A stretch of 64,000 nucleotides of DNA from JAWVFM01 sp963739355 (lineage in GTDB: Bacteria > Actinomycetota > Thermoleophilia > Solirubrobacterales > 70-9), in assembly GCA_963739355.1 (NCBI GenBank), contig CAVUAD010000002.1, forward strand, positions 127,848-191,847. The letters are read 5' to 3'. The position numbers and the translations under genes are program-made. Numbering within the stretch: the stretch's first letter is position 1; each line of letters opens with the position of its first letter. The notes beneath the pieces are model-generated. The model was not told the DNA's origin and did no database searches. It saw only the letters and a list, made by a program, of their open reading frames with translations. Shown here in pieces: positions 41,810 through 50,884 of the stretch.

Positions 41810-43120
41810 ATGCCGAGCGAGATCTTCAGCTTCTTCCTTCCGGTCTTCCACGGGAGTGATCTGGTCAAGGCGATCACGATCCCGCTGTTCACCGGCGCGA
41901 TCGGCTACGTCATCAACTGGACCGGCGTGTGGATGCTCTTCCACCCGCTCCGCTTCGTGGGCTTCGAGGTCCCGGGCCTGGCGATGGTCGCCCGCCTCCT
42001 CCCCCGCAGGCTGCAGGAGATCCCCGGGATCATGCACGGCGGCGTCGGGTGGCAGGGGATCATTCCCAGCCGCGCGGCGAAAATGGGCTCGATCGCCGCG
42101 GACAAGGGCCTTGCCAAGCTCGGCACGCCCGGCGAGTTCTACGAGCAGCTCGAGCCGGACCGCATCGCCGAGCACATCCTGGCGACGGCCCAGGGCGACA
42201 TCCGCGAAGTCGTCGAGCGGATCATGCGGCGCGAGCATCCGCAGCTCTGGCGGGACCTTCCGCCTCGGGTCCGGGAGGCCGTGCACCAGCGGGTCCAGGA
42301 CCAGCTGCCCGAGATCGTCCACGACGTGACGGCCGAGATCGGCCGCAACGTGGACCAGCTTCTCGACGTCAAGCTCATGGTCATCCGCCAGTTCGAGGAG
42401 CGCCCGGAGCTTGCCACGCGCGCCTTCCTCGACGTCGGCCAGCGCGAGCTCCGGCTGATGATCAACTTCGGGTTCCTGTTCGGGTTCCTGTTCGGGATCC
42501 CGGTGGTGCTCATCACCCACTTGCTTCCCGAGTGGTGGGTGCTCCCCGTGTGCGGCGTCGTGGTCGGCTGGATCACCAACCTGCTCGGGATGCAGGTCAT
42601 CTTCGAGCCCGTCGAGCCGCGGAAGATCGGACCGTGGACGCTCCACGGCCTCTTCCTGCGCCGGCGCAGCGAGGTTGCCGACGTCTACTCGGGCATCATC
42701 GCCGACGACGTCGTGACCCTGGAGAACGTCGGCAACCAGCTGCTCAACGGGCCGCGCTCAGATCGCACCCGCCAGATGCTGGAGACCGCCCTGCGGCCGG
42801 CCGTCGACCAGGCGACCGGACCGGCGCGGCGGGCCGTGCGCGTGGCGGTCGGCCCGCGCCAGTACGACAGCATTCGCGAATCCGTCGCCCAGGAGGCCGT
42901 GGAGTACACGATGGGCCCGCTCACCGACCCGAGCTTCTCCGAGCAGCAGTCCAGCCGCGTGCGCGAGCTCCTCGCGGCGCGCATGCGAGAGATGTCCTAC
43001 CCCGACTTCGTCGAGCTCCTGCGCTCGGCGATCAAGGAAGATGAGTGGATGCTGTACGCACACGGCGCGGTCCTGGGCTTTGGCGCCGGCCTCGTCCACC
43101 TGGGGCTGTTCGGGGTCTGA
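41810..43120 (+). CDS. DUF445 family membrane protein
   Basis: A 436-residue protein with transmembrane segments near 18-45, two in the middle (about 219-260, FGFLFGFLFGIPVVLITHLL and WVLPVCGVVVGWITNLLGMQVIF) and one at the C-terminus. The repeated GYVINWTGVWMLFHPL and GWITNLLGMQVIFEPV blocks, followed by amphipathic helices rich in Arg/Glu, define DUF445 (YheB/YjiN-like). Function is unknown. The stop is one base before the Abi-alpha ATG, so the pair is an operon. Confidence 0.85.
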   Translation: MPSEIFSFFLPVFHGSDLVKAITIPLFTGAIGYVINWTGVWMLFHPLRFVGFEVPGLAMVARLLPRRLQEIPGIMHGGVGWQGIIPSRAAKMGSIAADKGLAKLGTPGEFYEQLEPDRIAEHILATAQGDIREVVERIMRREHPQLWRDLPPRVREAVHQRVQDQLPEIVHDVTAEIGRNVDQLLDVKLMVIRQFEERPELATRAFLDVGQRELRLMINFGFLFGFLFGIPVVLITHLLPEWWVLPVCGVVVGWITNLLGMQVIFEPVEPRKIGPWTLHGLFLRRRSEVADVYSGIIADDVVTLENVGNQLLNGPRSDRTRQMLETALRPAVDQATGPARRAVRVAVGPRQYDSIRESVAQEAVEYTMGPLTDPSFSEQQSSRVRELLAARMREMSYPDFVELLRSAIKEDEWMLYAHGAVLGFGAGLVHLGLFGV

Positions 43121-43121
43121 G

Positions 43122-43970
43122 ATGGACCACGACGGAAGCTCTCCCAAGAGCGCGCTCGAGGCCGCGGCGGACGACGACGTGCTGAGCTCGATTCCCGGCC
43201 TGGCGCGCATCTACGCGTCCGCCTGGTTGCACACCGCCGAGTGGGCGGTCGAGGCCTCGGCGCGCGCCGGCTCGCGGGTGCTGCGCGCCGCGACGTCGCG
43301 CGAGGCCCCCGACGCCCTCCTGCGCGAGGCGGGGGACCAGATGCGTGAGTACGCCCAGCGCTTTCTCGGCCTTGTCGACGCCGACGGCGACCGGCTCCCC
43401 GGAGTTCTCGGCGATTTGCTCGCGGACCGCGGGCGCTCGGCGAGGCAGAGCTCGCTCCGCGAGCAGGGCGCGGACCTCCTGCGGCGCTCGGCGGACGTCG
43501 ACTACCAGGACGACGCCCACCCCGCCTACGCCCGGATCCTCTCCGAGCTCGCGCCCGACGAGGGACGCATCCTGCGACTGCTCATCCAGCAGGGCCCGCA
43601 GCCGTCGATCGACGTGCGCACGGTCGGCCTGGTGGTCGTCGGCTCGGAGCTGGTGGCGCCCGGGATCAACATGATCGGGGCGGAGGCGGGCTGCCGGCAC
43701 GTCGATCGCGTGCACGCGTACCTCAACAACCTCTTCCGGCTCGGCCTCATCTGGTTCTCGCGGGAGCCGGTGTCCGACTCGATGCGCTACCAGGTGCTCG
43801 AGGCCCAGCCCGACGCGCTCGAGGCGATGCGCAAGGCCAAACGGGGCAAGACGGTCCGGCGCAGCATCCTGCTCACGCCCTTCGGCGAGGACTTCTGCTC
43901 CGTCTGCCTGCCGACCGGCACTGGGGAGCTCGACGCGCTTCCGGGGAGCGGCGAGGCCCCCGCCGGCTAG
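43122..43970 (+). CDS. Abi-alpha (DUF4393) family protein
   Basis: A 282-residue protein with an amphipathic first half and a conserved C-terminal half: RILRLLIQQGPQPSIDVRT, INMIGAEAGCRHVDRVHAYL, NNLFRLGLIWFSREPV and RRSILLTPFGEDFC. These match the DUF4393/Abi_alpha family, named after phage abortive-infection proteins. In actinobacteria many members are not phage-linked and may be stress-related. It is coupled to DUF445 upstream and overlaps the convergent PAS gene by CTAG. Confidence 0.8.
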   Translation: MDHDGSSPKSALEAAADDDVLSSIPGLARIYASAWLHTAEWAVEASARAGSRVLRAATSREAPDALLREAGDQMREYAQRFLGLVDADGDRLPGVLGDLLADRGRSARQSSLREQGADLLRRSADVDYQDDAHPAYARILSELAPDEGRILRLLIQQGPQPSIDVRTVGLVVVGSELVAPGINMIGAEAGCRHVDRVHAYLNNLFRLGLIWFSREPVSDSMRYQVLEAQPDALEAMRKAKRGKTVRRSILLTPFGEDFCSVCLPTGTGELDALPGSGEAPAG

Positions 43971-44752
43971 CTCGCTTCCTCGAGCTCCTGGTGGAGCGGC
44001 ATCAGGACGCGGCGGCTGCCCGTCGTGAGGCCCGTGTCGCCGCGGAGGCTGATGCCGAGCAGCTCGAGGTGGCGGTGAACGCCGTCGAGCAGGTCCTCGA
44101 CGTTGCTCTGGGCCACGCTCAGCTGGCGTACGAAGCTGTCCATCGACTCCGCCAGAACGTCGGTGCCGCCGCAGGCGGGGCAGGTGCGCGGGCTCTCGGA
44201 CGCGCGGACCTCGCTGCAGTCACGGCAGGTGATGCGGAAGACGTCGACCGAGCCCGGCCCGGCGGGCCGGGCCGGAGGAAGGCGGTCGGCCTGGTGGCGT
44301 TGAAAGGTCTCGGTGAGCTCGACGCGCGCCGTCCGCTCGACGGTGATGTCGACGAGGATGCCCCGCCAGAAGGGCCGCTCGGCGCCGGCGTCGACGAGCC
44401 TCGCCTCGTCGCGCACCCAGACGAGATGCCCGTCCGCGTGCAGCATGCGGTACTCGGCCACCGTCGTCGCGTGCTCGCGCCGCGCGATGTCGAACTCGCT
44501 CTCCTCGGTCTCGAAGACGGCCTTGCGGTCCGCGGGGTGGATGCGCCGCCTGTACTGGCCGGGGTCCGCCATCCAGGCGTCGGGCGAGTCGCCGATCAGC
44601 CTCTCGATCTGCGGGCTGACGTAGTGCCACACGCCGTCGATGCCCGGCTCGGCCTCGTAGATGACCGCGGGCACGGCCTCGATCAGCTCGCCGAACGCGT
44701 CGGCGGACTTGCTCAGGGCCTCGCGGCCCTGGCTGGTCGTGGCACCCTGCAT
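43967..44752 (-). CDS. PAS-domain protein with C-terminal zinc ribbon
   Basis: A 261-residue cytosolic protein. The N-terminal PAS_3/PAC domain (about 15-140) has VWHYVSPQIERLIG, RRIHPADRKAVFE, EYRMLHADGHLVWVRDE and the PAC-type WRGILVDITVE. A linker leads to a zinc-ribbon-like ITCRDCSEV...RTCPACGGTDV (about 170-195), and then a helical C-terminus. It has no kinase or cyclase domain, so it may act as a sensor that binds protein or nucleic acid. Confidence 0.78.
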   Translation of the reverse strand: MQGATTSQGREALSKSADAFGELIEAVPAVIYEAEPGIDGVWHYVSPQIERLIGDSPDAWMADPGQYRRRIHPADRKAVFETEESEFDIARREHATTVAEYRMLHADGHLVWVRDEARLVDAGAERPFWRGILVDITVERTARVELTETFQRHQADRLPPARPAGPGSVDVFRITCRDCSEVRASESPRTCPACGGTDVLAESMDSFVRQLSVAQSNVEDLLDGVHRHLELLGISLRGDTGLTTGSRRVLMPLHQELEEAS

Positions 44753-44831
44753 GGCACCTGGAGTTGGCGGTGGACGGAACGCTATGCGCTGCTTATCGGC
44801 AGGTTTGGGCCTGAGGAATAGCCCCCGGCGC

Positions 44832-45290
44832 CTACTCGCCGAGCTCGACGCGCTCGATCACCTGCGGCTCGAGCGGCTTGTCCCCGGGCCCGGTGGGCGT
44901 CGCCTCGATCGCGTCGACCGTCTCCATGCCGTCGGTGACCCGCCCGAACACGGTGTGCTTGCCGTCGAGCCAGTCCGCCGCGGGGATCGTGACGATGAAG
45001 AACTGCGAGCCGTTGGTGTTCGGCCCGGCGTTTGCCATCGCGAGCGCGCCGCGAACGACCTTGTTGTCGTTGAACTCGTCCTCGAACGTGTATCCGGGGC
45101 CACCGGTGCCCGTGCCCTCGGGGCAGCCGCCCTGGATCATGAAGTCGGGGATGACGCGGTGGAACGTCAGCCCGTCGTAGAAGCCGTCGTCCGCGAGCTT
45201 GCGGAAGTTCTCGACCGTCTTCGGCGCGTCGTCGTCGAAGAACTCGATCGAGACGGGCCCGGCATTTGTGTGGAGCGTCGCAGTAGACAT
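44832..45290 (-). CDS. Cyclophilin-type peptidyl-prolyl cis-trans isomerase
   Basis: A 152-residue minimal cyclophilin from ATG 45290 (GTG 45299 would add three residues). Catalytic motifs are intact: FHRVIPDFMIQGG, GALAMANAGPNTNGSQFFI and KHTVFGRVTDGM. There is no signal peptide, so it is cytosolic. It catalyses proline isomerisation during protein folding. Confidence 0.93.
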   Translation of the reverse strand: MSTATLHTNAGPVSIEFFDDDAPKTVENFRKLADDGFYDGLTFHRVIPDFMIQGGCPEGTGTGGPGYTFEDEFNDNKVVRGALAMANAGPNTNGSQFFIVTIPAADWLDGKHTVFGRVTDGMETVDAIEATPTGPGDKPLEPQVIERVELGE

Positions 45291-45392
45291 GCCCGGCACA
45301 CTAGATGCTCGCTGCGGCCGGGCAGCGCTCGCGTGTGGCCGCGAGGCACCTCAACGCGCCGCAGATCTCGCCGAAGGGGTAAAACACTTGGG

Positions 45393-46022
45393 GTGGAGGG
45401 AAAACAAGGGGTTCTGACCAAGGCGTGGCAGCTGCCTTTGGCAGTGACCGTCCTGACGGTCCCGATCATCGGCGCCACCTTCCTCGGCGGACCGCCCGCC
45501 GGCCTGGGCGCGGCCTTCCTCGCCGCCTCCGGGGTCGTCCTGCTCGCCGCTCGCGCACGGCCTGAGGAGCCCATCGAGGGCTCCGGATCGGGAGCCGGCC
45601 GTCTGCTGGTGGTCGCCTGCACCACGATCGACGACCCGCACGCCATCGGCTCGATCACCGCGGCCGCCGAGGAGCTGAGCGACTCGCAGGCAGAGATCCT
45701 CGTCGTGGCGCCTGCGTTCACCGGCAGGCTCGCCAGCTGGACCTCGGACCTGCACGCCGGCCGCCTGGCGGCCGCGGAGCGCCTGGTGGTGACCCTCGCG
45801 GGCCTGGCGGCCGCCGGGCTCGATGCCCGCAGCCGGGTTGGGGACTCCGATCCGATCCTCGCGACGGAGGACGCGATCCGCTCCTGGCCCGCCGAGATGA
45901 TCGTCTTCTTCACCGAGCGAGACGACGAGCGATCCGCCCGCGCCGCGCGCGAGGTCATTCGCCGCGCCACGGTCCCGGTGCGCCACGTGGTGGCCGACCA
46001 CGCGGCCCTCGGCCACATCTAG
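45393..46022 (+). CDS. Membrane-anchored UspA-like protein
   Basis: A 209-residue protein from GTG 45393. Two transmembrane helices (about 10-50: LPLAVTVLTVPIIGATFL and GLGAAFLAASGVVLLAA) precede a Rossmann-like domain. It begins RLLVVACTTIDDPHA and continues with EILVVAPAF and MIVFFTERD, resembling one half of a universal-stress fold but without the Gly-rich nucleotide loop. Function unknown. It is followed 30 bp later by rlmN. Confidence 0.7.
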   Translation: MEGKQGVLTKAWQLPLAVTVLTVPIIGATFLGGPPAGLGAAFLAASGVVLLAARARPEEPIEGSGSGAGRLLVVACTTIDDPHAIGSITAAAEELSDSQAEILVVAPAFTGRLASWTSDLHAGRLAAAERLVVTLAGLAAAGLDARSRVGDSDPILATEDAIRSWPAEMIVFFTERDDERSARAAREVIRRATVPVRHVVADHAALGHI

Positions 46023-46052
46023 GCGCCCGCCCCCCCGGCCTACACTGGCCGC

Positions 46053-47039
46053 GTGGACCTTCAGCTCCTGAGCGAGAAGCTCGCCGAGCTCGGCGAGCCG
46101 CCCTACCGCGAGCGCCAGATCTGGCGCTGGGCCGCGCGCGGCGCCGGCTCGTACGAGCCGATGACCGACCTGCCGGCGGACCTCCGCGCGCGGCTTGACC
46201 GGTCGGTGCCCTTTTCGGGCCTCGCGCTGGAGCGGGAGGCGACGTCGAAGGACGGCACCCGCAAGGCGCTCTTCTCGACCGGCGACGGGCGTTCCGTCGA
46301 GGCCGTCCTCATGCACTTCCGCGACGGCCGCCGCTCCGTTTGCCTTTCGAGCCAGTCGGGCTGCCCGCTCACGTGCTCGTTCTGCGCGACCGGGGCGATG
46401 CGGTACGGCCGCAACCTGACCACCTCGGAGATCCTCGAGCAGGCGCTGCACTTCCGGCGGCGGACCGAGCTCGACCATGCCGTGTTCATGGGCATGGGCG
46501 AGCCGATGATGAACCTGGACGCCGTGCTCGGGGCATGCCAGCACCTTCCGGACCTCGGCATCGCGGCGTCGCGGACGACGATCTCCACCGTCGGTTGGAT
46601 CCCCGGCATCGACAGGCTCGCCGCCGGGGGCCCGCCGGTGCGCCTGGCGCTCTCGCTGCACGCGGCGGAGCCCGCGCTGCGCTCCGAGCTGATGCCGGTG
46701 AACGACCGCTACCCGCTGGCCGACGCCCTGGAGGCATGCCGCCGCTGGCACGCGGCCCGCAAGCGCCGCGTCTACGTGGAGTACGTGATGCTCGGTGGGG
46801 TCAACGACCGCGTCGAGCAGGCGCACGCGCTGGCCGCGGCGCTCCAGCCGCGCACGGCGTTCAAGGTCAACCTCATTCCGTACAACCCCACCGCGGCCGG
46901 GTTCTCGCCCTCCTCGAGAGGGGCCACCGAGGCGTTTGCGGCGGCGCTGCGCTCCCGCGGCGTGCCGGTGACGGTCCGCCTCACGCGCGGGCGTGACATC
47001 GACGCGGCGTGCGGGCAGCTGGCAAGTGTTTACGCGTAA
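46053..47039 (+). CDS. rlmN: 23S rRNA (adenine2503-C2)-methyltransferase RlmN
   Basis: A 328-residue radical-SAM methylase. The cluster motif CPLTCSFC (about 104-111), GMGEPMMNLD, STVGWIPGI and the methyl-carrier cysteine in DAACGQLA (about 320) are all present. N-terminal PYRERQIWRWAARG is family-typical. It methylates A2503 of 23S rRNA, and in some bacteria A37 of tRNAs. Slightly shorter than E. coli RlmN. Confidence 0.92.
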   Translation: MDLQLLSEKLAELGEPPYRERQIWRWAARGAGSYEPMTDLPADLRARLDRSVPFSGLALEREATSKDGTRKALFSTGDGRSVEAVLMHFRDGRRSVCLSSQSGCPLTCSFCATGAMRYGRNLTTSEILEQALHFRRRTELDHAVFMGMGEPMMNLDAVLGACQHLPDLGIAASRTTISTVGWIPGIDRLAAGGPPVRLALSLHAAEPALRSELMPVNDRYPLADALEACRRWHAARKRRVYVEYVMLGGVNDRVEQAHALAAALQPRTAFKVNLIPYNPTAAGFSPSSRGATEAFAAALRSRGVPVTVRLTRGRDIDAACGQLASVYA

Positions 47040-47079
47040 TTGACGCAGGCGGCGCTCGCGCCGTCTAGCTTCCCGTCGG

Positions 47080-48252
47080 ATGGGCTTGACGAGGGCAGCT
47101 GGAGTCGTGGCGGTGGTGCTCGCGACCACGGCGCTGTTCGCCGGAGGACCGGCGGGCGGGCACGTCGCGGCGGCGCATCACGAGGCGCCTCCCAGGCTCA
47201 GCCATGTCTTCACGATCGTCCTCGAGAACGAGAACGTGGGGACCTCGTTCGGGCCCCACTCGGACGCGCCCTATCTGGCGAAGCGCCTTCGGCGGAAGGG
47301 CGAGTTCCTCCCGAACTACTACGGGATCGGGCACGAGAGCCTGGACAACTACATCGCCATGACCTCGGGGCAGGCGCCCAACGTCCAGACGCAGGCCGAC
47401 TGCCAGTTCTTCACCAACTTCATCGGCTCGGAGGGCGCCGACGGCCAATGGTTGAACCCGGCGGGCGGCTGCGTCTTCCCGGCCGGCGCGCAGAACGTCG
47501 CCAACCAGCTCCAGGCAGCCGGCTACACGTGGCACGAGTACGCGCAGGGCATGAACGCGGACGCGCCAAAGGACAGGCAGGATCCCTGCCGGCATCCCGA
47601 CATCAACTCCCAGGACCAGACCCAGTCCGCCCACAAGGGCGACCAGTACGCCGCGCGACACAACCCGTTCGTCTACTTCCACTCGATCATCGACCACCCC
47701 ACCTGTGAGCGGAACGTCGTCGGCCTCGGACATCTGAGGCACGACCTGAAGCACAGGCGGACCACCCCGAACTACTCGTTCATCACGCCGGACCTCTGCA
47801 GCGACGGCCACGACTCGCCCTGCGTCGACGGCCGTCCCGGAGGGCTGAAGAGCGCGAACGTGTTCCTGAAGAGGTGGGTGCCGCGGATCATCCACTCGCC
47901 CGCGTTCCGAAAGCGGGGCCTGCTCGTCGTCACGTTCGACGAGGCGGAGGGCGCGGGAGCGGACGCGGACTCGAGCTCCTGCTGCAACGAGAAGCCGGGC
48001 CCCAACCTGATTCCCCCCGATACCCCCGGGGCCACCAATCCCGGCCCGGGAGGGGGCCGGATCGGCGCCGTGCTCGTCTCACCCTGCATCAAGGCCGGCA
48101 GCCCCAACCGCACGCCATACAACCACTACTCGATGCTGCGCTCGATCGAGGACAACTTCGGCCTCTCGCACCTCGGCTACGCCGGGCAGAAGGGCCTGGC
48201 CCCGTTCGGGACGAAGACGTTCAACCGCCCGGGCTGCGGCGGCGGGCGCTAG
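47080..48252 (+). CDS. Secreted phosphoesterase (acid phosphatase/phospholipase C-like, PF04185)
   Basis: A 390-residue protein with a signal peptide (GVVAVVLATTALFAGGPAGG). The phosphoesterase core shows FTIVLENENVGTSFG, YGIGHESLDNYIAMTSGQ and LVVTFDEAEG, typical metal and phosphate-site segments, plus several cysteine pairs for an extracytoplasmic fold. It probably releases phosphate from organic esters outside the cell. The end overlaps the convergent VOC gene by CTAG. Confidence 0.85.
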   Translation: MGLTRAAGVVAVVLATTALFAGGPAGGHVAAAHHEAPPRLSHVFTIVLENENVGTSFGPHSDAPYLAKRLRRKGEFLPNYYGIGHESLDNYIAMTSGQAPNVQTQADCQFFTNFIGSEGADGQWLNPAGGCVFPAGAQNVANQLQAAGYTWHEYAQGMNADAPKDRQDPCRHPDINSQDQTQSAHKGDQYAARHNPFVYFHSIIDHPTCERNVVGLGHLRHDLKHRRTTPNYSFITPDLCSDGHDSPCVDGRPGGLKSANVFLKRWVPRIIHSPAFRKRGLLVVTFDEAEGAGADADSSSCCNEKPGPNLIPPDTPGATNPGPGGGRIGAVLVSPCIKAGSPNRTPYNHYSMLRSIEDNFGLSHLGYAGQKGLAPFGTKTFNRPGCGGGR

Positions 48253-48668
48253 CCCAGGCTGGCCGAGCCGTCCTCGCCAATCGTCCAGTGCGGGTTGTGG
48301 GCGACCTCCCACGGGTGCCCGTCGGGGTCGAGGAAGACGGCCGAGTAGCCGCCCCAGAAGGTCTCGGCCGGCTCGCGGCCGATCGTCGCGCCGGCGGCGC
48401 GCGCCTCCTCGATGACGGCGTCGACCTCGGCGGGGGAGCGCGTGTTGTAGGCGAGCGTCACGCCGCCCCAGCCGCCCGTGTCGCTGACGGCTGAGTCCTC
48501 GGCAAGGCTCTCGCGGCTCCACAGGGCCACGATCATCCCGCCGGCCTGGAAGAAGACGACGTCGTCGCCAGGGTCGGCGTTGGTCTTCCAGCCAAGTCCC
48601 TCGTAGAAGCTGCGCGCCCGCTCGAGGTCACCGACCCCGAGCGTCACCAGGCTGAGGCGCTGCTCCAT
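48249..48668 (-). CDS. VOC-family (glyoxalase/bleomycin-resistance-like) protein
   Basis: A 139-residue protein with two beta-alpha-beta-beta-beta repeats: LSLVTLGVGDLERARSFYEGLGWK in the first, and GGWGGVTLAYN...FLDPDGHPWEVAHNP in the second, with potential metal ligands. The ligand is unknown. Its ATG 48668 lies inside the end of the ceramidase-like gene (41-bp overlap in another frame), suggesting coupling. Confidence 0.85.
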   Translation of the reverse strand: MEQRLSLVTLGVGDLERARSFYEGLGWKTNADPGDDVVFFQAGGMIVALWSRESLAEDSAVSDTGGWGGVTLAYNTRSPAEVDAVIEEARAAGATIGREPAETFWGGYSAVFLDPDGHPWEVAHNPHWTIGEDGSASLG

Positions 48669-50724
48669 TCCGCCTGACTTTCGCAGGTTGGAGCGGGGTC
48701 TCGTCGAGCGCCGGATAGACGTTCAGGTAGTAGCGGGCAAACGGCGCGCCCCGGTGGTTGGCCTCCATGCCCCGCGTCGTGATCGACGGTGCCGGGTGGG
48801 TGGCGCCGTCGTAGTCCATGAACCTGCCGTGGAAGTGCACGCGGCGTGAGCCGAACGCGGTGACCCCGTCGGTAGCGACCACCCGGCCGGTGCCCGGCGC
48901 CAGGGCGGTCGTCCCCTTCTTGGCGAGCCAGATCGCAACCGCGGACTCCGCGCCCCCAGGGGCGGCGCGCCGGGGCCGCCGCGAGAGCGAGCCGTCCGCG
49001 TACACGTAGCGGCCGAGCCGGACGTGGGCCAGCGGGTCGGGATGCCCGTCGAGGATGGCGGTCAGGTGCTGGGCGACGAGGTTGCCGGCGCTGGGCCCCG
49101 CGCCCTCGGTCTCCAGCTTGTGCTGATGGCCCCGCTGGTCTTTGTCGTCCGCATCGTCGGCGCAGGTTGCGGGCACGCCGCCGTAGTTCAGCGCGCCGGG
49201 CAGGCTCGTGTATGACCAGGCCGGGCTCTGGTAGCCGATCATGTCGTCGGCCAGCCCCACCTCCATCCGGTGCGTTGCGCCGGCGTGCCAGGCCGGCACC
49301 GGCGGGTTCGGCCGTTCCGGGCAGCTCGCCGCCTCGATGCCCCACGGGCTTCCAACCATGAGGGCCGGGAACGCCTCGCCCGGGTTGGCGATCATCTGCA
49401 GGCCGGGGCCGACGTCGACGACGCCGACCTCGGTGCGCAGGTCCTCGCCGACCCGGCCCGTCGGCTGGCCGTTCGTGTAGAGGGAGCGCTTCTCCCCGAA
49501 GAGCCCGGCCGCCGCGGCGGCCTTGAAGAGGTTGTTCTCGAGCGGGACGAAGAACACCTTCCTTGTCGAGTCCACCCTGCCGAAGGGCAGCGGGCGTGCC
49601 CTGGGCAGCTGCCCCGCGACCGCTTCGGCGAATGCGCCGCCGGTGGCCGAGGCCTGCGCGTAGCAGCCGTCGGGGCAGTCCGGCCCGGCGCCCGCCGCCA
49701 CCGGCGGAACGGTCTGCGGGTCCTCCTCGGAGCCGTTGTCGCCCACGAGGAACATCGCCATCCCGCCCTCCAGGCTCTCGAGCTTGCGCGCGAAGTAGCC
49801 GGGCCAGTCGGCGGAGAGGTCGTCCTGGATGCCCGGGTTGCCGGAGTGGCCGATCTCCTGGTTGTGGGCGGCGAGGTTCATGATCGTCGCGATCGGCTTG
49901 TCGCGGGCCGAGACGGCCTGAAGGACGCGGATCTTGGGGTCGATGGCGGCGGCGGTCCCGCCGTCGTTGGTCGTCGGGAAGTTGTTGGAGAGGTGTACCT
50001 CGATGCCGGGCGGTGTCTTGAAGTCGCGCTCGAGGAGGGTGGCGGGCCTGCGCTTGTCGTAGGCCTTCACCGCGGCGCCCGCGACCCGGCGGACCAGGTA
50101 ATCCATGTAGTAGGAGTCGATCCCGGAGTTGAGGCCGACCGCACCGCCCAGCACGGGCACGTCCTCGGGCGCGGGCGGCGCGCCGTAGATCCCGATCGTG
50201 TCCGGCGAGGACTCGTTGTGGCTCGAGCTGACGATGACGTCGCTGATCCCCGGGCGCTTCGACTTCGCCTGCGCGCGCATCTCGTCGATGTAGTCCTGGA
50301 AGATCCCCTGCGCCACCACCGAGACGACCACCACGGTGCGCTTGCCGTCGGAGATGGCCACCGCGCGGGCGTCTAGCGGGTCGTGGACGTCCATGGCCAG
50401 GTGGTCGACGCCGCCCGAGCTGTAGATCCCGTCCCAGCGCCCGTTGCCGTTCGCGTCGCAGTAGGGCTCCGGAGTCAGGCCGCCCTCCGACGCCGGGTAG
50501 CTGAACGTGCCCGAGCCGTCGGTGTCCGTGTAGGGCTCCTCGAAGGCGAACTGCCGCGGGCCGTTGTACGTGGTGGTGTTGCAGCCCGGGAACTCGGAGG
50601 CGTCCTGAGCGGGCGCGTAGGCGGGCGGCGTTGTCTCGACCCGCGCCGCGCCGACCCTGAAGCTCCCGGACGCATCGGCGGATGGGGCGGCGAAGAGAGC
50701 GGCGGCTACGGCAAGGAGCCCCAA
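48628..50724 (-). CDS. Secreted neutral ceramidase-like hydrolase
   Basis: About 698 residues if translation begins at TTG 50724, which yields a short hydrophobic signal (LGLLAVAAALFAAPSADA). The frame is open to 50964 and the start is uncertain. The neutral/alkaline ceramidase-like domain begins FRVGAARVETTPP and has NLAAHNQEIG, MFLVGDNGSEEDPQ and ANPGEAFPALMVG. The usual GDVSPN nucleophile motif is changed, so substrate and activity may differ. A palindromic element lies just upstream (50736-50773). Confidence 0.75.
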   Translation of the reverse strand: MGLLAVAAALFAAPSADASGSFRVGAARVETTPPAYAPAQDASEFPGCNTTTYNGPRQFAFEEPYTDTDGSGTFSYPASEGGLTPEPYCDANGNGRWDGIYSSGGVDHLAMDVHDPLDARAVAISDGKRTVVVVSVVAQGIFQDYIDEMRAQAKSKRPGISDVIVSSSHNESSPDTIGIYGAPPAPEDVPVLGGAVGLNSGIDSYYMDYLVRRVAGAAVKAYDKRRPATLLERDFKTPPGIEVHLSNNFPTTNDGGTAAAIDPKIRVLQAVSARDKPIATIMNLAAHNQEIGHSGNPGIQDDLSADWPGYFARKLESLEGGMAMFLVGDNGSEEDPQTVPPVAAGAGPDCPDGCYAQASATGGAFAEAVAGQLPRARPLPFGRVDSTRKVFFVPLENNLFKAAAAAGLFGEKRSLYTNGQPTGRVGEDLRTEVGVVDVGPGLQMIANPGEAFPALMVGSPWGIEAASCPERPNPPVPAWHAGATHRMEVGLADDMIGYQSPAWSYTSLPGALNYGGVPATCADDADDKDQRGHQHKLETEGAGPSAGNLVAQHLTAILDGHPDPLAHVRLGRYVYADGSLSRRPRRAAPGGAESAVAIWLAKKGTTALAPGTGRVVATDGVTAFGSRRVHFHGRFMDYDGATHPAPSITTRGMEANHRGAPFARYYLNVYPALDETPLQPAKVRRNGAAPQPGDARGR

Positions 50725-50735
50725 TCCCCATCGAA

Positions 50736-50773
50736 CGTCCCGGAGTACCCCGTATAGCCCGAACTCCGGGACG
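50736..50773. repeat. Palindromic element copy 2 (AACGTCCCG...CGGGACG)
   Basis: 11-bp arms CGTCCCGGAGT (50736-50746) and ACTCCGGGACG (50763-50773) around a 16-nt centre. The left end CGAACGTCCCG is shared with 29633-29643, and both elements contain GTACCC inside. It lies in the leader or N-terminal coding region of the ceramidase-like gene. Confidence 0.55.
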
Positions 50774-50884
50774 ACGCTCGGGGGGCGCGTCTGGATGGGC
50801 CACTGCCTCGCCCTCACGGGAGGAACATATGCGGGCCGCGGAACCGGCGCGCTGGTTGCGGGGCGGAGGTAGATTGGCGGCGGT

